A stretch of DNA of 64,000 nucleotides from Orientallactaga sibirica (lineage: Eukaryota > Chordata > Mammalia > Rodentia > Dipodidae). A program made the translations under genes and the position numbers. Location: positions 9,768,001-9,832,000 of the forward strand of contig JAEOAD010000031.1 of assembly GCA_036365145.1 (NCBI GenBank), written 5' to 3'. Shown in pieces: positions 1-11,103 of the stretch; position 1 is the stretch's first letter; every line of letters begins with the position of its first letter. A model generated the notes under the pieces. That model was given only the letters and a program-made list of their open reading frames with translations, had not been told where the DNA came from and did not search any database.

Positions 1-485
1 ACTACTTAAACTGAGGGCTGCATCTTCAATTCTGTGCCATTTGTCTATATATCTATTTTTATGCCAGTGCCATGCTATTTTGTCACTATGGCTCTGTATT
101 ATAGCTTTAGATTGGGCATGGTGATACCTTTCAAGGTGTTTCTTTTGCTGAGGATATTTTTGGATATCTGAGGCCTTCTGCCATTCCATATGAATTTTGA
201 GATTATTTTTCCTATCTCTGTGAAGGATTATGCTGGGATTTTTATTGGTATTGCATTGAATGTGTATACTGTTTTTGTTAAAATTGCCATTTTCACAATG
301 TTGATTCTACCTATCCAGGAGCATGGAAGTTCTTTCCATCTTTTCAAGTCCTCCTCAATTTCTATCTTGAGTATTTTTATTATTTTCATTATATAGGTCT
401 TTCACATCCTTGATTAGTATTATTCCAAGGTATTTGGGTATTTTGTGGCAATTGAAAATGGGATAGCCTCACTGATTTCTTTATA
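1..485 (-). mobile_element. L1 ORF2 fragment, antisense
   Basis: The text closely parallels 39,490-39,960, the same part of the larger antisense L1: both carry ATGCCAGTGCCATGCT, then a shared path through 'TATTCCAAGGTATTT' to 'GAAAATGGGA(T/C)AGCCT'. On the minus strand this is ORF2 between the reverse transcriptase and the C-terminal region. It runs off the left edge of the window. Stops break the frame, so it is a dead fragment. Confidence 0.9.
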
Positions 486-499
486 TTTGACTTTTGTGT

Positions 500-1733
500 A
501 TAAGAAATTTGCCTGGTAAAAAGAACCCTGGAGATGATGGAATGAAGCCTAACCATAAAACATTTGGCTCTGGCTTGTAACTCCAAATACCAGAAATTGA
601 TTATAACCCACAATGAGCTATTGATTGGAGAGACATACAAGGTCCCCCAAACAAGACAGCCTTCTGTCAAAACATTTGATTATCCACCTGAGGTAAAAGG
701 TAAGACCTTATTGCTGAAGACACCACATGCTACTGACACAGAACATTGGGAAATCGGGCTGGAATCTGGAAGGAGGTCAGTTCCCAGATGGTTAGCCTGT
801 GTAGTGCTGGAAAGTGCTACATGAGCTGCTGGCAGAAAATGGCCAACAACTTTGTAAACAAGCAGGGGACGCTGCTATATGAAAGCAACCAGCCTGATAA
901 GATGTACACACCTGTGCAATGGTGGCACCCAGCCTAGCCCTAGGTGGGTTACCAATGGCTGTCTGGTTGGCTAAGAGATCTGCTCAGTGGAAAGAAACCC
1001 ATAGCTGGAACTGGAACCAAGCCAAAATCCTATGGAGACCAATATTATGGACTCCAGTGAGATGCTCCCATTAATTTTTGAGCAAAAGAGAGGCTACGCC
1101 CATGAAAATCTAAACCTATATTGATAATGACTATCCCCTTTAACCTGTGCTGATCACACTACTCAGTGCAGAATTTTTCTTTTCTTCAGAAGGCTGCAAA
1201 AACCAAGGACAACCAAAGTCTATCAATAAGACAAGAAAAGATACCTGCCTCCCTGTCAGCAGATGAACCATACCTCACACATCAGCTAGGGCCCATGTGA
1301 AACCACAGAGGAGTTGATAGATGAGTGACAGTGCTACTTGAGTGGTAAGCCTGACAACCTGCACCAGGGTGATGGAGACAGACACTGAGGACACTCAGAA
1401 GCACCACAGCAGAAATCCTGATGCTGCTGCCAGCTCAACACTAAAATAGACTTAAAACACACCCACCATGCATGGCTCAGGGAATTTTGCAGAAGAGGGA
1501 TCTGAAAGATTGTAAGAGACACAGGATGGGAGGGAATATACAGAGGCATTGCCCATTCACAATGACTGACTGTTGCTCTCAAAACTCATAACCCACAACT
1601 CCATGATGAATACCAGCAATCCCACTGAGGAGGGCCCTTAGTGGAATGGGGGCAGGGAGGAGGGTACTACCAATGCATGTTGTGTCCTTAGAAAGTTCCC
1701 ACTTAATAAAAATAAAGAAACAAAATTTGAAAA
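500..1733 (+). mobile_element. L1 3'UTR (rodent lineage-specific subfamily)
   Basis: This block is non-coding and ends in an A-rich tail at about 1680-1733. It shares ordered similarity with 12,430-13,465: the 'TAAGAC..TATTG.TGAAGAC' segment, the 'GGCTCAGGG..TTTGCAGAAGAGG' segment near 1470, and the run toward 'CCCACTGAGGAGGGCCCT'. A shorter piece at 44,396-44,530 has the same final segment. The arrangement fits an L1 3'UTR of a rodent subfamily. Short ORFs in it look fortuitous. The left boundary is approximate. Confidence 0.65.
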
Positions 1734-1734
1734 T

Positions 1735-2393
1735 AGTCGAAGACTTCAGTCCTCTACTTTCAATAATGGGTAGTGCAACTGAACAGAAAATCCAAACTAA
1801 TAAATAGCAACAAAACAAAACATAAACACAACACTCATATAACACCATGAACTGATCAGCAATAAACATCTAGAGAAGTCCAGCCACAGAAGAATGTGCT
1901 TTCCTTGTGAGTCTATACAGAGTAATCTCTATGATAGACCATATGATGGGGAAAAAACATAACCACAATTGAAAATATTTAATCATACAAAGTATTTATT
2001 TGACCAAAATCAAATGAAATTACAAGTTGACAGAAGAACATTTAGAAAAACCACAATTATAAGAAGTTAAATGATACATTCCTAATCAATGCATCAAAGA
2101 AAAACTCACAAGGAAAAAATTATAAAATGCTTCCTGATGAATGAAAATGAAAATACAGCATATCAAAACCAATAGAATACTGTGCTACCACTACCCATGT
2201 TTGCAAGGGCCTTGATTGTAAAAAAGAAAACTATCATACCAATAACTTAATCACCCACCTTAAGAACCTAAACACTAAAAAAAAAAAAAAAAAAAAATCA
2301 AATCTAAGGAAAGTAAAAGAAAGGAACTAAATAAGATAAGAAGAGAAATAAATTAGAAGAAAACAATAGAAACGTCAATGAACTATTCATATC
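1735..2393 (+). mobile_element. Old L1 (L1M-type) ORF2 fragment, endonuclease-RT linker
   Basis: The order of motifs follows mammalian L1 ORF2: a 'GACTTCA..CCT' start, 'CAACTGAACAGAAAATC', 'CAGCAATAAACATCTAGA', 'CAGAAGAATGTGC', 'ATAGACCATATGATGGG' and an end resembling 'AACAATAGAAA.GTCAATGAA'. It is rich in frame breaks and contains a 20-nt A run near 2278. It abuts the lineage L1 3'UTR on its left, which suggests the younger element inserted here. Confidence 0.75.
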
Positions 2394-2394
2394 A

Positions 2395-2860
2395 GCCACA
2401 ACATGGGAACTGCCGACAGTCTGTCAACTGGGCAGTAGATTAGCAAGTACAATGTGTCCATAGAAGGAAACGTGGTAGAGCCATAAGAAAGAATAAAAGA
2501 ATGATGCACTCAACAATACGTCCACGGTTGACCTTTCTGCATACTAAGGGGAAGAAGGCAGACTTAAAAGGTCTTCATTTTATGATGCTATTTATATAAA
2601 ATGTTCAGAATAGCAAACCCTATAGAGACAGAAAGTATATGAATGACTTCCAGGGGCTAAGGGAAAGGGAAAATGGGCAGTGATTGCTAATGGCTGTCTT
2701 TGGGGGAAATGAAAACATAATGGAACTAGATAATGGGGATGATTGTATCACTTTGTGAATATATTAAGAAGCACTTAATTTTACATTTGAAGTAGCTAGA
2801 CTGTATGATTATGTGAATTATATCACTATTTTTAAATTATAAGAACTGGGAAAACTAGAT
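2395..2860 (+). mobile_element. Old L1M 3' end
   Basis: Recognisable L1M tail text: 'GACTTCCAGGGGCTAAGGG', 'GATTGCTAATGGCTGTCTTT', 'GGAACTAGATAATGGGGATG', 'CACTTTGTGAATATATTAAGAA' split by small changes, then 'TATGTGAATTATATC'. It follows the ORF2 piece directly in the same orientation, so the two are probably one element with a large internal deletion. Confidence 0.8.
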
Positions 2861-2981
2861 TCTATCTTCCATTTACTCCATTAATTACCCTCTTCATTGC
2901 CAAGATTTTATTCTTTCACCAAACATACACACTAGCTGTCCTGCCCCTTGTGTAAATCTCCAGCTATCATTTTTAGAGGTT

Positions 2982-3185
2982 ACTGGCTGTAGAGATTGCT
3001 TAGTGGTTAAGGCATTTGCCTGTGAAGCCTAAGGATCAAGGTTTGATTCCCCACTACCCATGTAAGCTAGATACACAAGGTGGCACATGAGTCTGAGTTT
3101 GTTTGCAGTGGCAAGAGGTCTTGGGGCACCCATTCTCTCTATCTTCCTTTTTCTCTCTCAAATAAAAAAATAAATAAAATATTTT
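2982..3185 (+). mobile_element. Lineage tRNA-derived SINE (short subtype)
   Basis: It has a degenerate head ('TGTAGAGATTGCTTAGTGGTTAAGG'-like), the middle segment ending in TTTGCAGTGGC, a CT-rich stretch and an AAATAAAAAAATAAATAAAAT tail. The head derives from a tRNA with pol III A and B boxes. The copy is diverged, so it is an older insertion. Confidence 0.9.
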
Positions 3186-4745
3186 TTAAAACAGTATTAA
3201 AAAATTACAGCCAGGTAGCTAGATGTAATTCCTCTACACATATATACATGCTTTAAAAAGAAAAAGTTAACCACAGTGTATTAGTGAGTTCTTTGAAACC
3301 TAATGAATTTCAGAAAGCAAGCCAAGTGACCAATATGAAGAGTTCTTCCACAAACCTGTGCTTTATGAAAGGAATCTTCAATGATCACTCCATTCCATCA
3401 GCAGGCCCATAAAGCTCTCCAGTCATATCAATGTGACAGATGTTTCTCAGTCTACTGTTTAGTGGAAGGAAACAGTACTACTTTCTTCATTTTCCTTTTT
3501 GTCTATCAATACACCCTGGCCACAGGCCCAGCAGTACCTCAGTACCTAAGCTAACTGGCAGCCAAGATAAAAATAGCTCATATTGGAAACTAACTAACTC
3601 TGAGTAATCAAAGCAAACACACCTGAAAAGCTGTGAAGGATTGGCAGGAGGTATCCTGATGCAATGATACGATGTGAATCAATCTGATTTATCAGAAGAA
3701 TTTGATTGCTATTATCCATTTCCATAGAAAGGATTGCTTTGCTGCTTACCAGAAAGTTAGGTGACATTCAAAACAACTAACAAGTCACCATTTTCACTGA
3801 ATACCTTGTTAGCAGTTTAAGACAACTGAATGATTATTGACAATGTTAGTTTCCTTTAGTGCATTTAAAATGTTCATCTTGTGCTAGCTAAATGCATGCC
3901 TAAAACTATTTTTTGGGACTAGTCTGTAACTGAACTGAAGACCAATTAATGTAGGGTGCTTTCTGTGTTTGACATTCCACAATAAACAACCTCAATTCAA
4001 TATACAATCCTTCCTTTCAGTCTGCATCAGCACTCTCTGAAGTTCCTATCACATAATTCCCTTGTGACAGTCTGACCCACAGATCAGATTCTTGTGCTGG
4101 AAATTTCTCCTGAACTTTCAATATATCCCCTTGTTTGAACTCAGTTTCCCTAGCTCCATTTAACATTTAAAAATTATATAGCTACAGAACCTAGCAGTTC
4201 TTAAATGCATACCATTCCTTTCTTTAGAATCCCAGACCAGCCCACATCCCCAGGCTTCCTGCATGTTTGAGGAGAGCTTAGTCCTTTCTCAGAATAAACA
4301 ACAGTAAGTCTTCCTGCTCCAGGAAAAGAGTAATGGGATCTCTTTGCTAATAGGTGAGGTTTGTCAGGTTTCTGAGTAGGCTTAGAAGTACTAGGATACC
4401 CATAATTATGGCTAACCACTTTTACCAAAGAATTTTGCTTTCTATTCAAAATGAGATGCCCATTAGTCTTTCAATTTAACATTTTAGAGAAGATAAAGTC
4501 AAGGCTGTGGCCCCCTCCCCCGAAAAATGTTGGGCTGTGGTGCAGAGGTGCGATTGTCCATCCCTGTGTGGGCTGGAAGTCTAAATCACAGCTCATTGCT
4601 AAAGATGAAAGCATACAAGCCCAAGACATTTTCTACCTCCCTTCAGTAAACAAGGGTGTATTGATTCCCTTATGTTTGTATTGCTTAGGGTCAGACAAAT
4701 ACAGAGATTTTCAGCTTGCTCTTTAGCAATTGCCATGAGAATAAT
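3186..4745. other. No recognised gene; mostly unassigned sequence
   Basis: I see no repeat I can name and no convincing exon. Small ORFs at 4201-4449 (minus) and 4451-4726 (plus) are under 95 codons and show no recognisable domain. It may hold heavily decayed repeats or be unique DNA. Confidence 0.5.
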
Positions 4746-4747
4746 GC

Positions 4748-4980
4748 ATTTTTTGAGAGACAGAGAAATAGAGAGACAGAGACAGAGAGCATGGGCGCAC
4801 CAGCAGCCTTCAGCCATGGTGCAGGAACTCCAGACGTGTGCACCGCCTTGTGGTGAATGTTCAATATTGCATCCTTGCATCACTTTTTGTGCCTGACTAA
4901 ATGTGGGACCTGGAGGTTCGAAAGAGAGTTCTTAGGCTTCGTAGGCAGGTGCCTTAACTGCTAAGCCATCTCTCCAGCCC
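4748..4980 (-). mobile_element. Lineage SINE, long subtype
   Basis: It ends on the plus strand with GCCATCTCTCCAGCCC, the reverse of the SINE head. It begins with the purine-rich complement of the CT region. It carries the extra segment typical of the long subtype, including 'GCATCACTTTTTG' and a decayed CTCF-like core (GCACCGCCTTGTGG on plus, 4840-4853). Confidence 0.92.
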
Positions 4981-5144
4981 CCTAAAGCATGTTTTTAATC
5001 ACCAAAAAAGCTTTCCAAGGCATAGCTTGTATTCCTCAGAGCTTTGCATGAAACATTAATAACAAAATATTCTTTTATTTTCTCAAATTGATAATGTGTA
5101 TTCCTACCAAATTTTACATTCTTTGAAAGAATAGATCTTTTTCA

Positions 5145-5153
5145 AAAATATTT

Positions 5154-5197
<44 letters not shown>

Positions 5198-5375
5198 GAC
5201 AGAGAAAAGGAGGGAGAGATAGAATGGGAGCGCTAGGGCCTCTAGCCACTGCAAATGAACTCCAGATGCATGCACTACCATATGCATCTGGCTTACGTGG
5301 GTCCTGGAGACTCAAACCTGGGCCCTTAGGCTTTGCAGGCATGCACTTTAACTGCTCAGTCATCTCTCCAGCTCA
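5145..5375 (-). mobile_element. Lineage SINE with expanded TTTA tail
   Basis: The tail has expanded to about nine TTTA units (5155-5196). It is followed by a GA-rich stretch, 'CTCCAGATGCATGCA', 'CATCTGGCTTACGTGGGTCC' and CATCTCTCCAGCTC at the head end. The copy is complete and antisense. Confidence 0.93.
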
Positions 5376-5482
5376 AATAAATCTTTTTTTGAAAGAACAA
5401 AATAAAATATGCCTTGCTATTATTCTTCCAAAGGACAGGAATGTAAATTTATGCATTTTTTTTTCTTTTTGATTCAGATGGA

Positions 5483-5716
5483 GGGGCTGGAGAGATGGCT
5501 TAGAGGTTAAGGGTTAAGGGGCTTGCCTGCAAAGACTAAGGACCCAGATTTGATTCCCCAGGACCCATGTAAACCAGATGTACAAGGTAATTCATGAATC
5601 TGGAATTCATTTGCAATGGCTAAAGACCACAGAGTGCCCATTCTATCACTTTATCTACCTCTTTCTCCTCTCAAATAAATAAATTAATCAATCAATTAAT
5701 TATTTTTTTAAAAGAT
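5483..5716 (+). mobile_element. Lineage SINE with duplicated GGTTAAG in the head
   Basis: It starts GGGGCTGGAGAGATGGCTTAG. The A-box region reads 'AGGTTAAGGGTTAAGGGG', a small internal duplication. The middle and CT regions are present, and the tail is an AAATAAATTAATCAATCAATTAA variant. Confidence 0.93.
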
Positions 5717-6805
5717 TCAGGGTGGAACCATCTTAAGCAAAAAAGAATATAAATGAAAGATGATATTGTTATTTTAGCCTTACTTGGAATTGTAATTTTC
5801 TTACAACTAATTTCCTTATCTGATAAGCCACCAAATCATGTGACTCATGGTGGAGAAAACTTTGGATAACTTTTCACTTTGGAGATCTGGATCAAATATT
5901 TCCTCACATGATGACAAAAGCTTTTATCATGGATAGAATTTTTTTTGTGGAAATTCAAATTCTAAATTATTCAATTTTGTTGAAGAAACACTTGCAGAAA
6001 AATCATTTTACTGAGAACTATGATAGGTAGGAAGTATGTTCAAATACAAAAGTGCCTAGAACATAGTTCCAATTCATTCACAGTAAGCTTGCCAACCAAA
6101 ACCCATAAAGATGTGAAGGAGATAAAGCAGGGATATAGAAGCAATTAGTTCTGAATTTGGGAACAATTATAGAGTGGAAAGCTTAGCAGCCATTAATAAT
6201 TATAAGTTAATGTGTTATGTCTCCCTGGGATATTTCTAATTATGAAATGAGGTTCTCTATCTTCTGGTAATAGATTTTTCCAATGTCTGTAAAATCTTAA
6301 TAGAAAGGATTTTTGTTTAAACACAGAAGAATTAATGTGCTCACTCATTGTGCCTCTAGGGATTTCCACCCCCCCCAAAATTACTATACAGCATTTTAAT
6401 AATATCTGTAAGTTTTCAAACACAAAGCAGATAGAAGAGGAGATGAAAACAGGCACAAAAGGTCTAAATACTGTGAGATTGAAAACAGATGGTCCATGGG
6501 TATGTGATTTAGCAACTCAGTTCCCTCAACCTTACACTCAAAAGGTAATAAGAAAAATTAGATGTGGAAAAGGTCAGGAATTTGCTACATCAAGGATCTT
6601 TGATGTGAGATGTTCAAAAAATTTTCCCAACATGGTAAGATTGTTGAAAGTCTGCCTGAGGAAAAAGCCAGACCCTCAGATCACTTCTGCAGTTATGAGA
6701 ATGAGCACCATCACTCACCTGTCACATCGGATGACATCTCCACATTCATTCTCAAGTGATGGAACCATTCCTGAACATCAGGGCATGGGGTATAACTGGG
6801 AAAAA
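5717..6805. other. Unassigned; contains the longest ORF in the window
   Basis: I name no repeat here. An ORF of 158 codons runs at 6335-6811 on the plus strand. Its product shows no signal peptide, membrane segment or domain I recognise and is low in periodic structure. Its end overlaps an L1-like segment. In a 64-kb AT-rich window one ORF of this size is expected by chance. Confidence 0.5.
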
Positions 6806-7200
6806 GAGTAAATTGTCACCCCCAAAACAAGAAGACACATTACAACGAAAATAAAAAGAAATGATCTTAAAAAATATCAAGTGGCAAAGATATATTTCCT
6901 CCAACAAAATGGGAGTTACAGGGTAGGCAGGATTCACATTAGTAACAACAAAGACCTGCAGGCAGTGCAGGAAAATTCCAAAGAGCTGAAGGGCGCCAAT
7001 TGTTAAATTAGAAACCTGCACCTAGAGAATGTACCATTCAACTGAAAATGAAGAGAAAATCTTTTCAGTCATAAAATGAAGTTAGAGTTTACTTCTCATA
7101 AAACTTACAGCTGGCAATGGAAGAACTATAAAAGATATTATTTATTAAGAAGGAAAATAAGCATAAAGTATAGACAGAAGATGTGAAATGCAATTGTTAA
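6806..7200 (+). mobile_element. Possible old L1M ORF1-ORF2 region fragment
   Basis: Scattered but ordered similarity to the L1M region between ORF1 and ORF2: 'GACACATTACAACGAAAATAA'-like text, 'ATCTTAAAA', 'GGGAGTTACAGG', 'CATTAGTAACAACAAAGACC', then 'ACCATTCAACTGAAAATGAAG'. It is strongly diverged, so the call is tentative. Confidence 0.45.
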
Positions 7201-7481
7201 ATGTAAAATCACATTATTTCAAATATATGCTATTGAAATGGAAGCAATTTCAAGGAAGATGTGAAATAATGTTTGCTAGTTAATTACATTTGTTTCACTA
7301 ATGTTGTGCGGTCATTTATGACAATATAGAAGTAATGTATGACTTTGGATGATGGAAGAAACAAAAATCAAAATCAAGTTAGTGATGATTCTTCACAATA
7401 TAAACTTAAATTAAATCATGCTCTGTACAAGAAATATATTCATTTTTATTTGTTAATTATACCTCAGTATATTTTGGGAAA

Positions 7482-7485
<4 letters not shown>

Positions 7486-7518
<33 letters not shown>
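7486..7518. repeat. (TG)n microsatellite
   Basis: About 16 uninterrupted TG units next to the 5' end of a decayed SINE. Likely polymorphic. Confidence 0.97.
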
Positions 7519-7524
<6 letters not shown>

Positions 7525-7606
7525 ACTCAATGGTTAGAGGTATTTGTTTGCAAAGACTGATGGCCTGGGTTGGAGTCCCCAGTACCCATGTGAAAACAGA
7601 TGCGCA

Positions 7607-7823
7607 GGGCTGGAGAGATGGCTTAGGGGTTAAGGCGCCTGCCTCCTAACCCTAAGAACACTGGTTCCAATCTCCAGTGGTTCCAATCTCCAGGTCCCAC
7701 GTTTAGCCAGAAGCAGTGACACAAGGGCACAATGCCGCACTTGACCACAAGGGGGCGCGCACATCTGGATTTTGTTCGCAGCAGCTGAGACACTGCTCGT
7801 GCACCCATCTCTGTCTTCCTCTC

Positions 7824-7866
<43 letters not shown>

Positions 7867-7893
7867 CTCTCCAAAAAATAATAATAATTTAAA
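7607..7893 (+). mobile_element. Young lineage SINE, long subtype, nested
   Basis: It starts GGGCTGGAGAGATGGCTTAG at 7607 and ends in a CT microsatellite plus A-rich tail. It is flanked by a perfect 14-bp target duplication AAAACAGATGCGCA (7593-7606 and 7894-7907). It holds the long-subtype insert with CCACAAGGGGGCGC at 7745-7758. A private 16-bp tandem duplication (TGGTTCCAATCTCCAG) lies at 7662-7693. Confidence 0.96.
7745..7758 (+). promoter_or_regulatory. CTCF-like core motif inside a SINE
   Basis: CCACAAGGGGGCGC matches the published CTCF core pattern CCASYAGRKGGC at every position except the fifth (A for C/T). Rodent B2 SINEs are known carriers of CTCF sites, which makes the match plausible. 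Binding is inferred, not shown. Confidence 0.5.
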
Positions 7894-8397
7894 AAAACAG
7901 ATGCGCAAAGTGGCAAATGCATGTGGATTTCATTTGTAGTGAAGGAGGGTCTAGTATGCCCATTCTCTCTCTCTCCTTGCAAATAAATCATAAATAAAAT
8001 ATTTTTAAAAAGAAAAAAAAAACTATGTCATTTAAATAGCATACAACAAAATAGAAAGAAATAAACTTAATAGAGGAGTGCTCATAATAAATATAAAATC
8101 AATCTATTAAAGGCATTAATATATGTTAGTACTGCTTTTAGAAATTGGCAAATGTGTGTTTCAATTATGACAGAAAAATGTATTTTAATAATATTCATTA
8201 GGCATATGTTTTTACCTTGTGTAGTAATGTTAGTCTTTCAGAAAAAAATGAATTTAAGATGTAAACATTGAACAAAACAAAAAGTTCCAAGTACATAATG
8301 TTGAACTATTTTCCATCAACTTCCTTCAGAATTTGGATGATCAAAGAGGAACAACAAAAGGATCAAAAGTCAAAGAATACAAACCAAAAGCTGGAAC

Positions 8398-8621
8398 TGG
8401 GCTGGAGAGATGACTTAGTGATTAAAGTGATTGCTTGCCTACAAAGCCAAAGGACTCAGGTTCAATTCCCCAGGACCCACATAAGCCAGGTACACAAGGT
8501 GGTGCATATATTTGGAGTTCCTTTGCAATGGCTGAATTTTTGTCACACGCGTGCTCTCTCTCTCTCTCATCTGCCTCTTTCTCTCTCAAATGAATAAAAA
8601 TAAAATATTTTTAAAAGATTG
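8398..8621 (+). mobile_element. Lineage SINE
   Basis: GGGCTGGAGAGATGACTTAG head, a middle 'ACACAAGGTGGTGCATATATTTGG', a CT region and an AAATGAATAAAAATAAAAT tail. Part of a chance ORF crosses it. Confidence 0.93.
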
Positions 8622-8639
8622 AAATGATTGTGTCCCCAA

Positions 8640-8870
8640 TAGAGAAAATGCTTACGTTTATGCCATTTATCGAACATCCATAAAAATATGTCAGTTACTG
8701 TGTCATAAGTAGTATATATTAAAGAATTACTTCAATAAATGCCAGTTCCTCTAACCACAATGAAATCCAATTAGAAATCAGTTTTATCTCAAAGTTTATA
8801 AGAACAATTACTGCAATAGCAGTAATCTCTACCACCACATTCTGGCATCAAAAAAAAAAAAGAATCTATC
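8640..8870 (+). mobile_element. Possible L1 ORF2 scrap
   Basis: The text 'CTCTAACCACAATGAAATCC.ATTAGAAATCA' resembles the L1 endonuclease-region phrase where a TCTGACCACAATG core is followed by AAATTAGAAATCA. The flanks are too diverged for firm limits. Confidence 0.4.
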
Positions 8871-8944
8871 AATTTATGATTAAAAAACAATGTTGTAGAC
8901 TGTAAAATGTAGTCGTATGAAATGCTTATCAAAAATAAATTTAG

Positions 8945-9168
8945 GGGCTGGGGAGATGACTTCGTGGCTAAGGCACATGTCTGCAAAGCCTAAGGACCCC
9001 AGAATGATTCTCTAGATCCCACATAAGCCAGATGCACATGGTAGCGCATGCATCTGGAGTTCATTTGCAGTGGCTGGAGGCCCTGGCACGCCCTTTCTCA
9101 CTTTCTCTCTGTCTCTCTCTCTCTTTGGCTCTAATAAATAAATAAAAATAAATCTTAAAAAAATAAAT
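8945..9168 (+). mobile_element. Lineage SINE, first of a stacked pair
   Basis: The head GGGGCTGGGGAGATGACTT lies next to one copy of AAAATAAATTTAG (8932-8944). The element ends next to a second perfect copy (9169-9181). It carries the middle 'CATGGTAGCGCATGCATCTGG', a CT region and an AAATAAATAAAAATAAAT tail. Confidence 0.95.
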
Positions 9169-9181
9169 AAAATAAATTTAG

Positions 9182-9392
9182 TACTGGAGAGATGGCTTAG
9201 CAGTTAAGCCTAAGGATCGTGGTCCAAGGCTCGATTCTTCAGTACCCATGTAAGCCAGATGCACAAGCTGTTGCATGCATCTGGAGTTTGAGCAGTGGCT
9301 AGAGGCCCTGGTGTGCCCATTTTTTCTCTCTCTCACTTCTCTTTTTCTGTCTGTTGCTCTCAAATAAATAAATGAAAATAAACAACAATTAA
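9182..9392 (+). mobile_element. Lineage SINE, second of a stacked pair
   Basis: It starts TACTGGAGAGATGGCTTAGCAG immediately after the shared target. The head has lost about 17 nt between the A and B boxes ('GTTAAGCCTAAGG'). It is followed by a third copy of AAAATAAATTTA at 9393-9404. Confidence 0.93.
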
Positions 9393-9404
9393 AAAATAAA
9401 TTTA

Positions 9405-9750
9405 AATTTTTTTAATTCACAATGTTTGGTTAGCACTAGATATCTTAGACAAAGCAACTAGGCAAGAGAAAACAACAAAGGCAGATAAATAGGAAAGGAG
9501 GAAGCCAAGTTATCTCTGCTTAAAGATGATTCCTAAAATCATACCACCATAACATTACTAATGAAAAAAAAATTCAATACAGTATCATGAAACAAAATCA
9601 ATGTGCAAAATCAGTAGCTTTTCTGTGTACCAATAATGAACTTGCTGAGAAAGAAATCAAGAAAGTAATTATAGTCATAATAGCCACAAAATTAAAATAA
9701 AATATCAAACTAAGGATGGGAAATAATTTTATAATAAAAATTCCAAAAAC
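9405..9750 (+). mobile_element. L1 ORF2 fragment, reverse-transcriptase region (5' part)
   Basis: 'CAACTAGGCAAGAGAAAACAA', 'AGGAAGCCAAGTTATCTCTG' and the later 'CAAAATCAGTAGCTTTTCTG', 'CCAATAATGAACTTGCTGAGA' and 'AGAAATCAAGAAAGTAAT' occur in the order of L1 ORF2 from the RT core onward. Stops interrupt the frame. The same element continues after the insertion at 9757. Confidence 0.85.
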
Positions 9751-9756
9751 CTGAAG

Positions 9757-10140
9757 GGGGCTGGGAAGATGTCTCAGAGACTAAGATTGCTTGCCACTTA
9801 ATCAGAAGGATTTCTTGGTGTGAGAAACCTCCATTTTTGACTTCCAGAATCCAATGTAAACCCAGTCCATGAGGGAGTGAGATTGGAGAATTTCTGGGGT
9901 TTATTGATGAATAACAGCTCAAATTAACATAGAGAAACCTCCCCACAAGGAAAGAAATAGATAATGAGCAATACAAAAAAGACACCCAAAGTTTTCTCTG
10001 GCTTGCACCCACACCCACACACATTTTGCATGTTCATTTGCATATACACATGCATATAACACACTCTACACACACCACACACATACCACAGATATACTCT
10101 TCAAATACACATAAAATTAAATTAAATTTTAAAAATTAAA
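9757..10140 (+). mobile_element. B4-like or other SINE insertion with CA-rich tail
   Basis: It opens GGGGCTGGGAAGATGTCTCAG, the usual tRNA-type head. It then diverges from the lineage SINE and ends in degenerate CA repeats (10,008-10,080) and an A-rich run. It interrupts the L1 on both sides, so it is an insertion. Its family is uncertain. Confidence 0.55.
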
Positions 10141-10959
10141 GAAAAAATTGAAAAAAATGACCTCTAGTGTTCAAGGATTGGTAGAAATCATATTATTGAA
10201 ATAACCAAGTTAGCAAAAGCGATCTAGATATTCAATGCAATCCCCAACAAAATATCACAGAAATTCTCCAAAAAACCTAGAAAAAAAATAATATGTAAGC
10301 ACAAAAGACAGAGTTAAAGCAATCCTGAGCAAGAAGAACAATGTTGAAGGCATCATAAAATCTGTTTTAAAAATAAACTATAGAACCATTATGACAAAAA
10401 GCCTTAAGCAAGTCTAAAAGCCAACCAATGGGAATGATGGACCAATAGAACACAAAAGGGGAATGAGAAATAAACCTACTCATCTTTCACCAGTGGATTC
10501 TCAATAAAGGCAAAAAGATATGAACTGTATAAAGAATGCCTTCTTCAACAAAGGCTGCTGGGAAAACTGGATAGCTACATACATGACTGGAACTAGACTC
10601 CTGTTTCTCATCATCAAATGTGTCCAAGATAATGTTAAGGCCTGAAACTCTGCAGGTACAACACAAGAATGAGTGAAAACACTTTAAGTTATTGGCACAG
10701 AAGATAATTTCTTGGATAGGACTCCAAAAGCATGGGTAACAAAAGCAGGAAATGGTAAATAAGATCACATCAAATTAGAAAGCTTTGGCAGAGCACCACA
10801 AAAGAAATTATCAGCAGAGTGGAGACAGAATCTACAAAATGGGAGAAAATCTTTACTACCCAGAATATATAAAGATTTCAAAAAAGTTAAGAAAGGGCAA
10901 ATAATCTAATCAGTATGTGGCCACAGATAAGAACAGACACTTCTCAAATGCCTAATGAA

Positions 10960-10996
10960 GTGTGTGTGTGTGTGCGTGTGCGCACGCGAGTGTGTG
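10960..10996. repeat. (TG)n with CGCACGCG interruption
   Basis: Alternating purine-pyrimidine tract containing 'GTGTGCGCACGCGAGTGTGTG' inside an L1. It has Z-DNA-forming character. Confidence 0.85.
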
Positions 10997-11035
10997 TTCC
11001 ATCTCCCTCTTGTTAGAATGGCTGTTTTCAATGAT

Positions 11036-11054
11036 AGACAGATAGATGATAGAT

Positions 11055-11103
<49 letters not shown>

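Larger units (their letters stand above)
7519..8012 (+). mobile_element. Decayed lineage SINE split by a younger SINE
   Basis: The host element is in two parts. The first, 7519-7606, holds the head and the text up to 'ACCCATGTGAAAACAGATGCGCA'-like sequence. The second, 7894-8012, resumes at the duplicated target, continues 'AAGTGGCAAATGCATGTGG' and ends in a CT region and AAATAAATCATAAATAAAAT tail. The gap holds another SINE. Confidence 0.9.

Noticed and set aside
564..937. Two overlapping ORFs near the left end
   Set aside because: They lie in sequence that is shared with another L1 3'UTR, so they are non-coding.
6335..6811. 158-codon ORF as a gene
   Set aside because: It is the longest ORF in the window, but has no domain, exon-like boundaries or promoter, and its end overlaps an L1-like fragment. 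Chance is enough to explain it.
7623..7991. Minus-strand ORFs with Arg-Glu repeats
   Set aside because: They are translations of the SINE (CT)n tract and its complement, as are those at 40,084-40,323 and 48,304-48,528.
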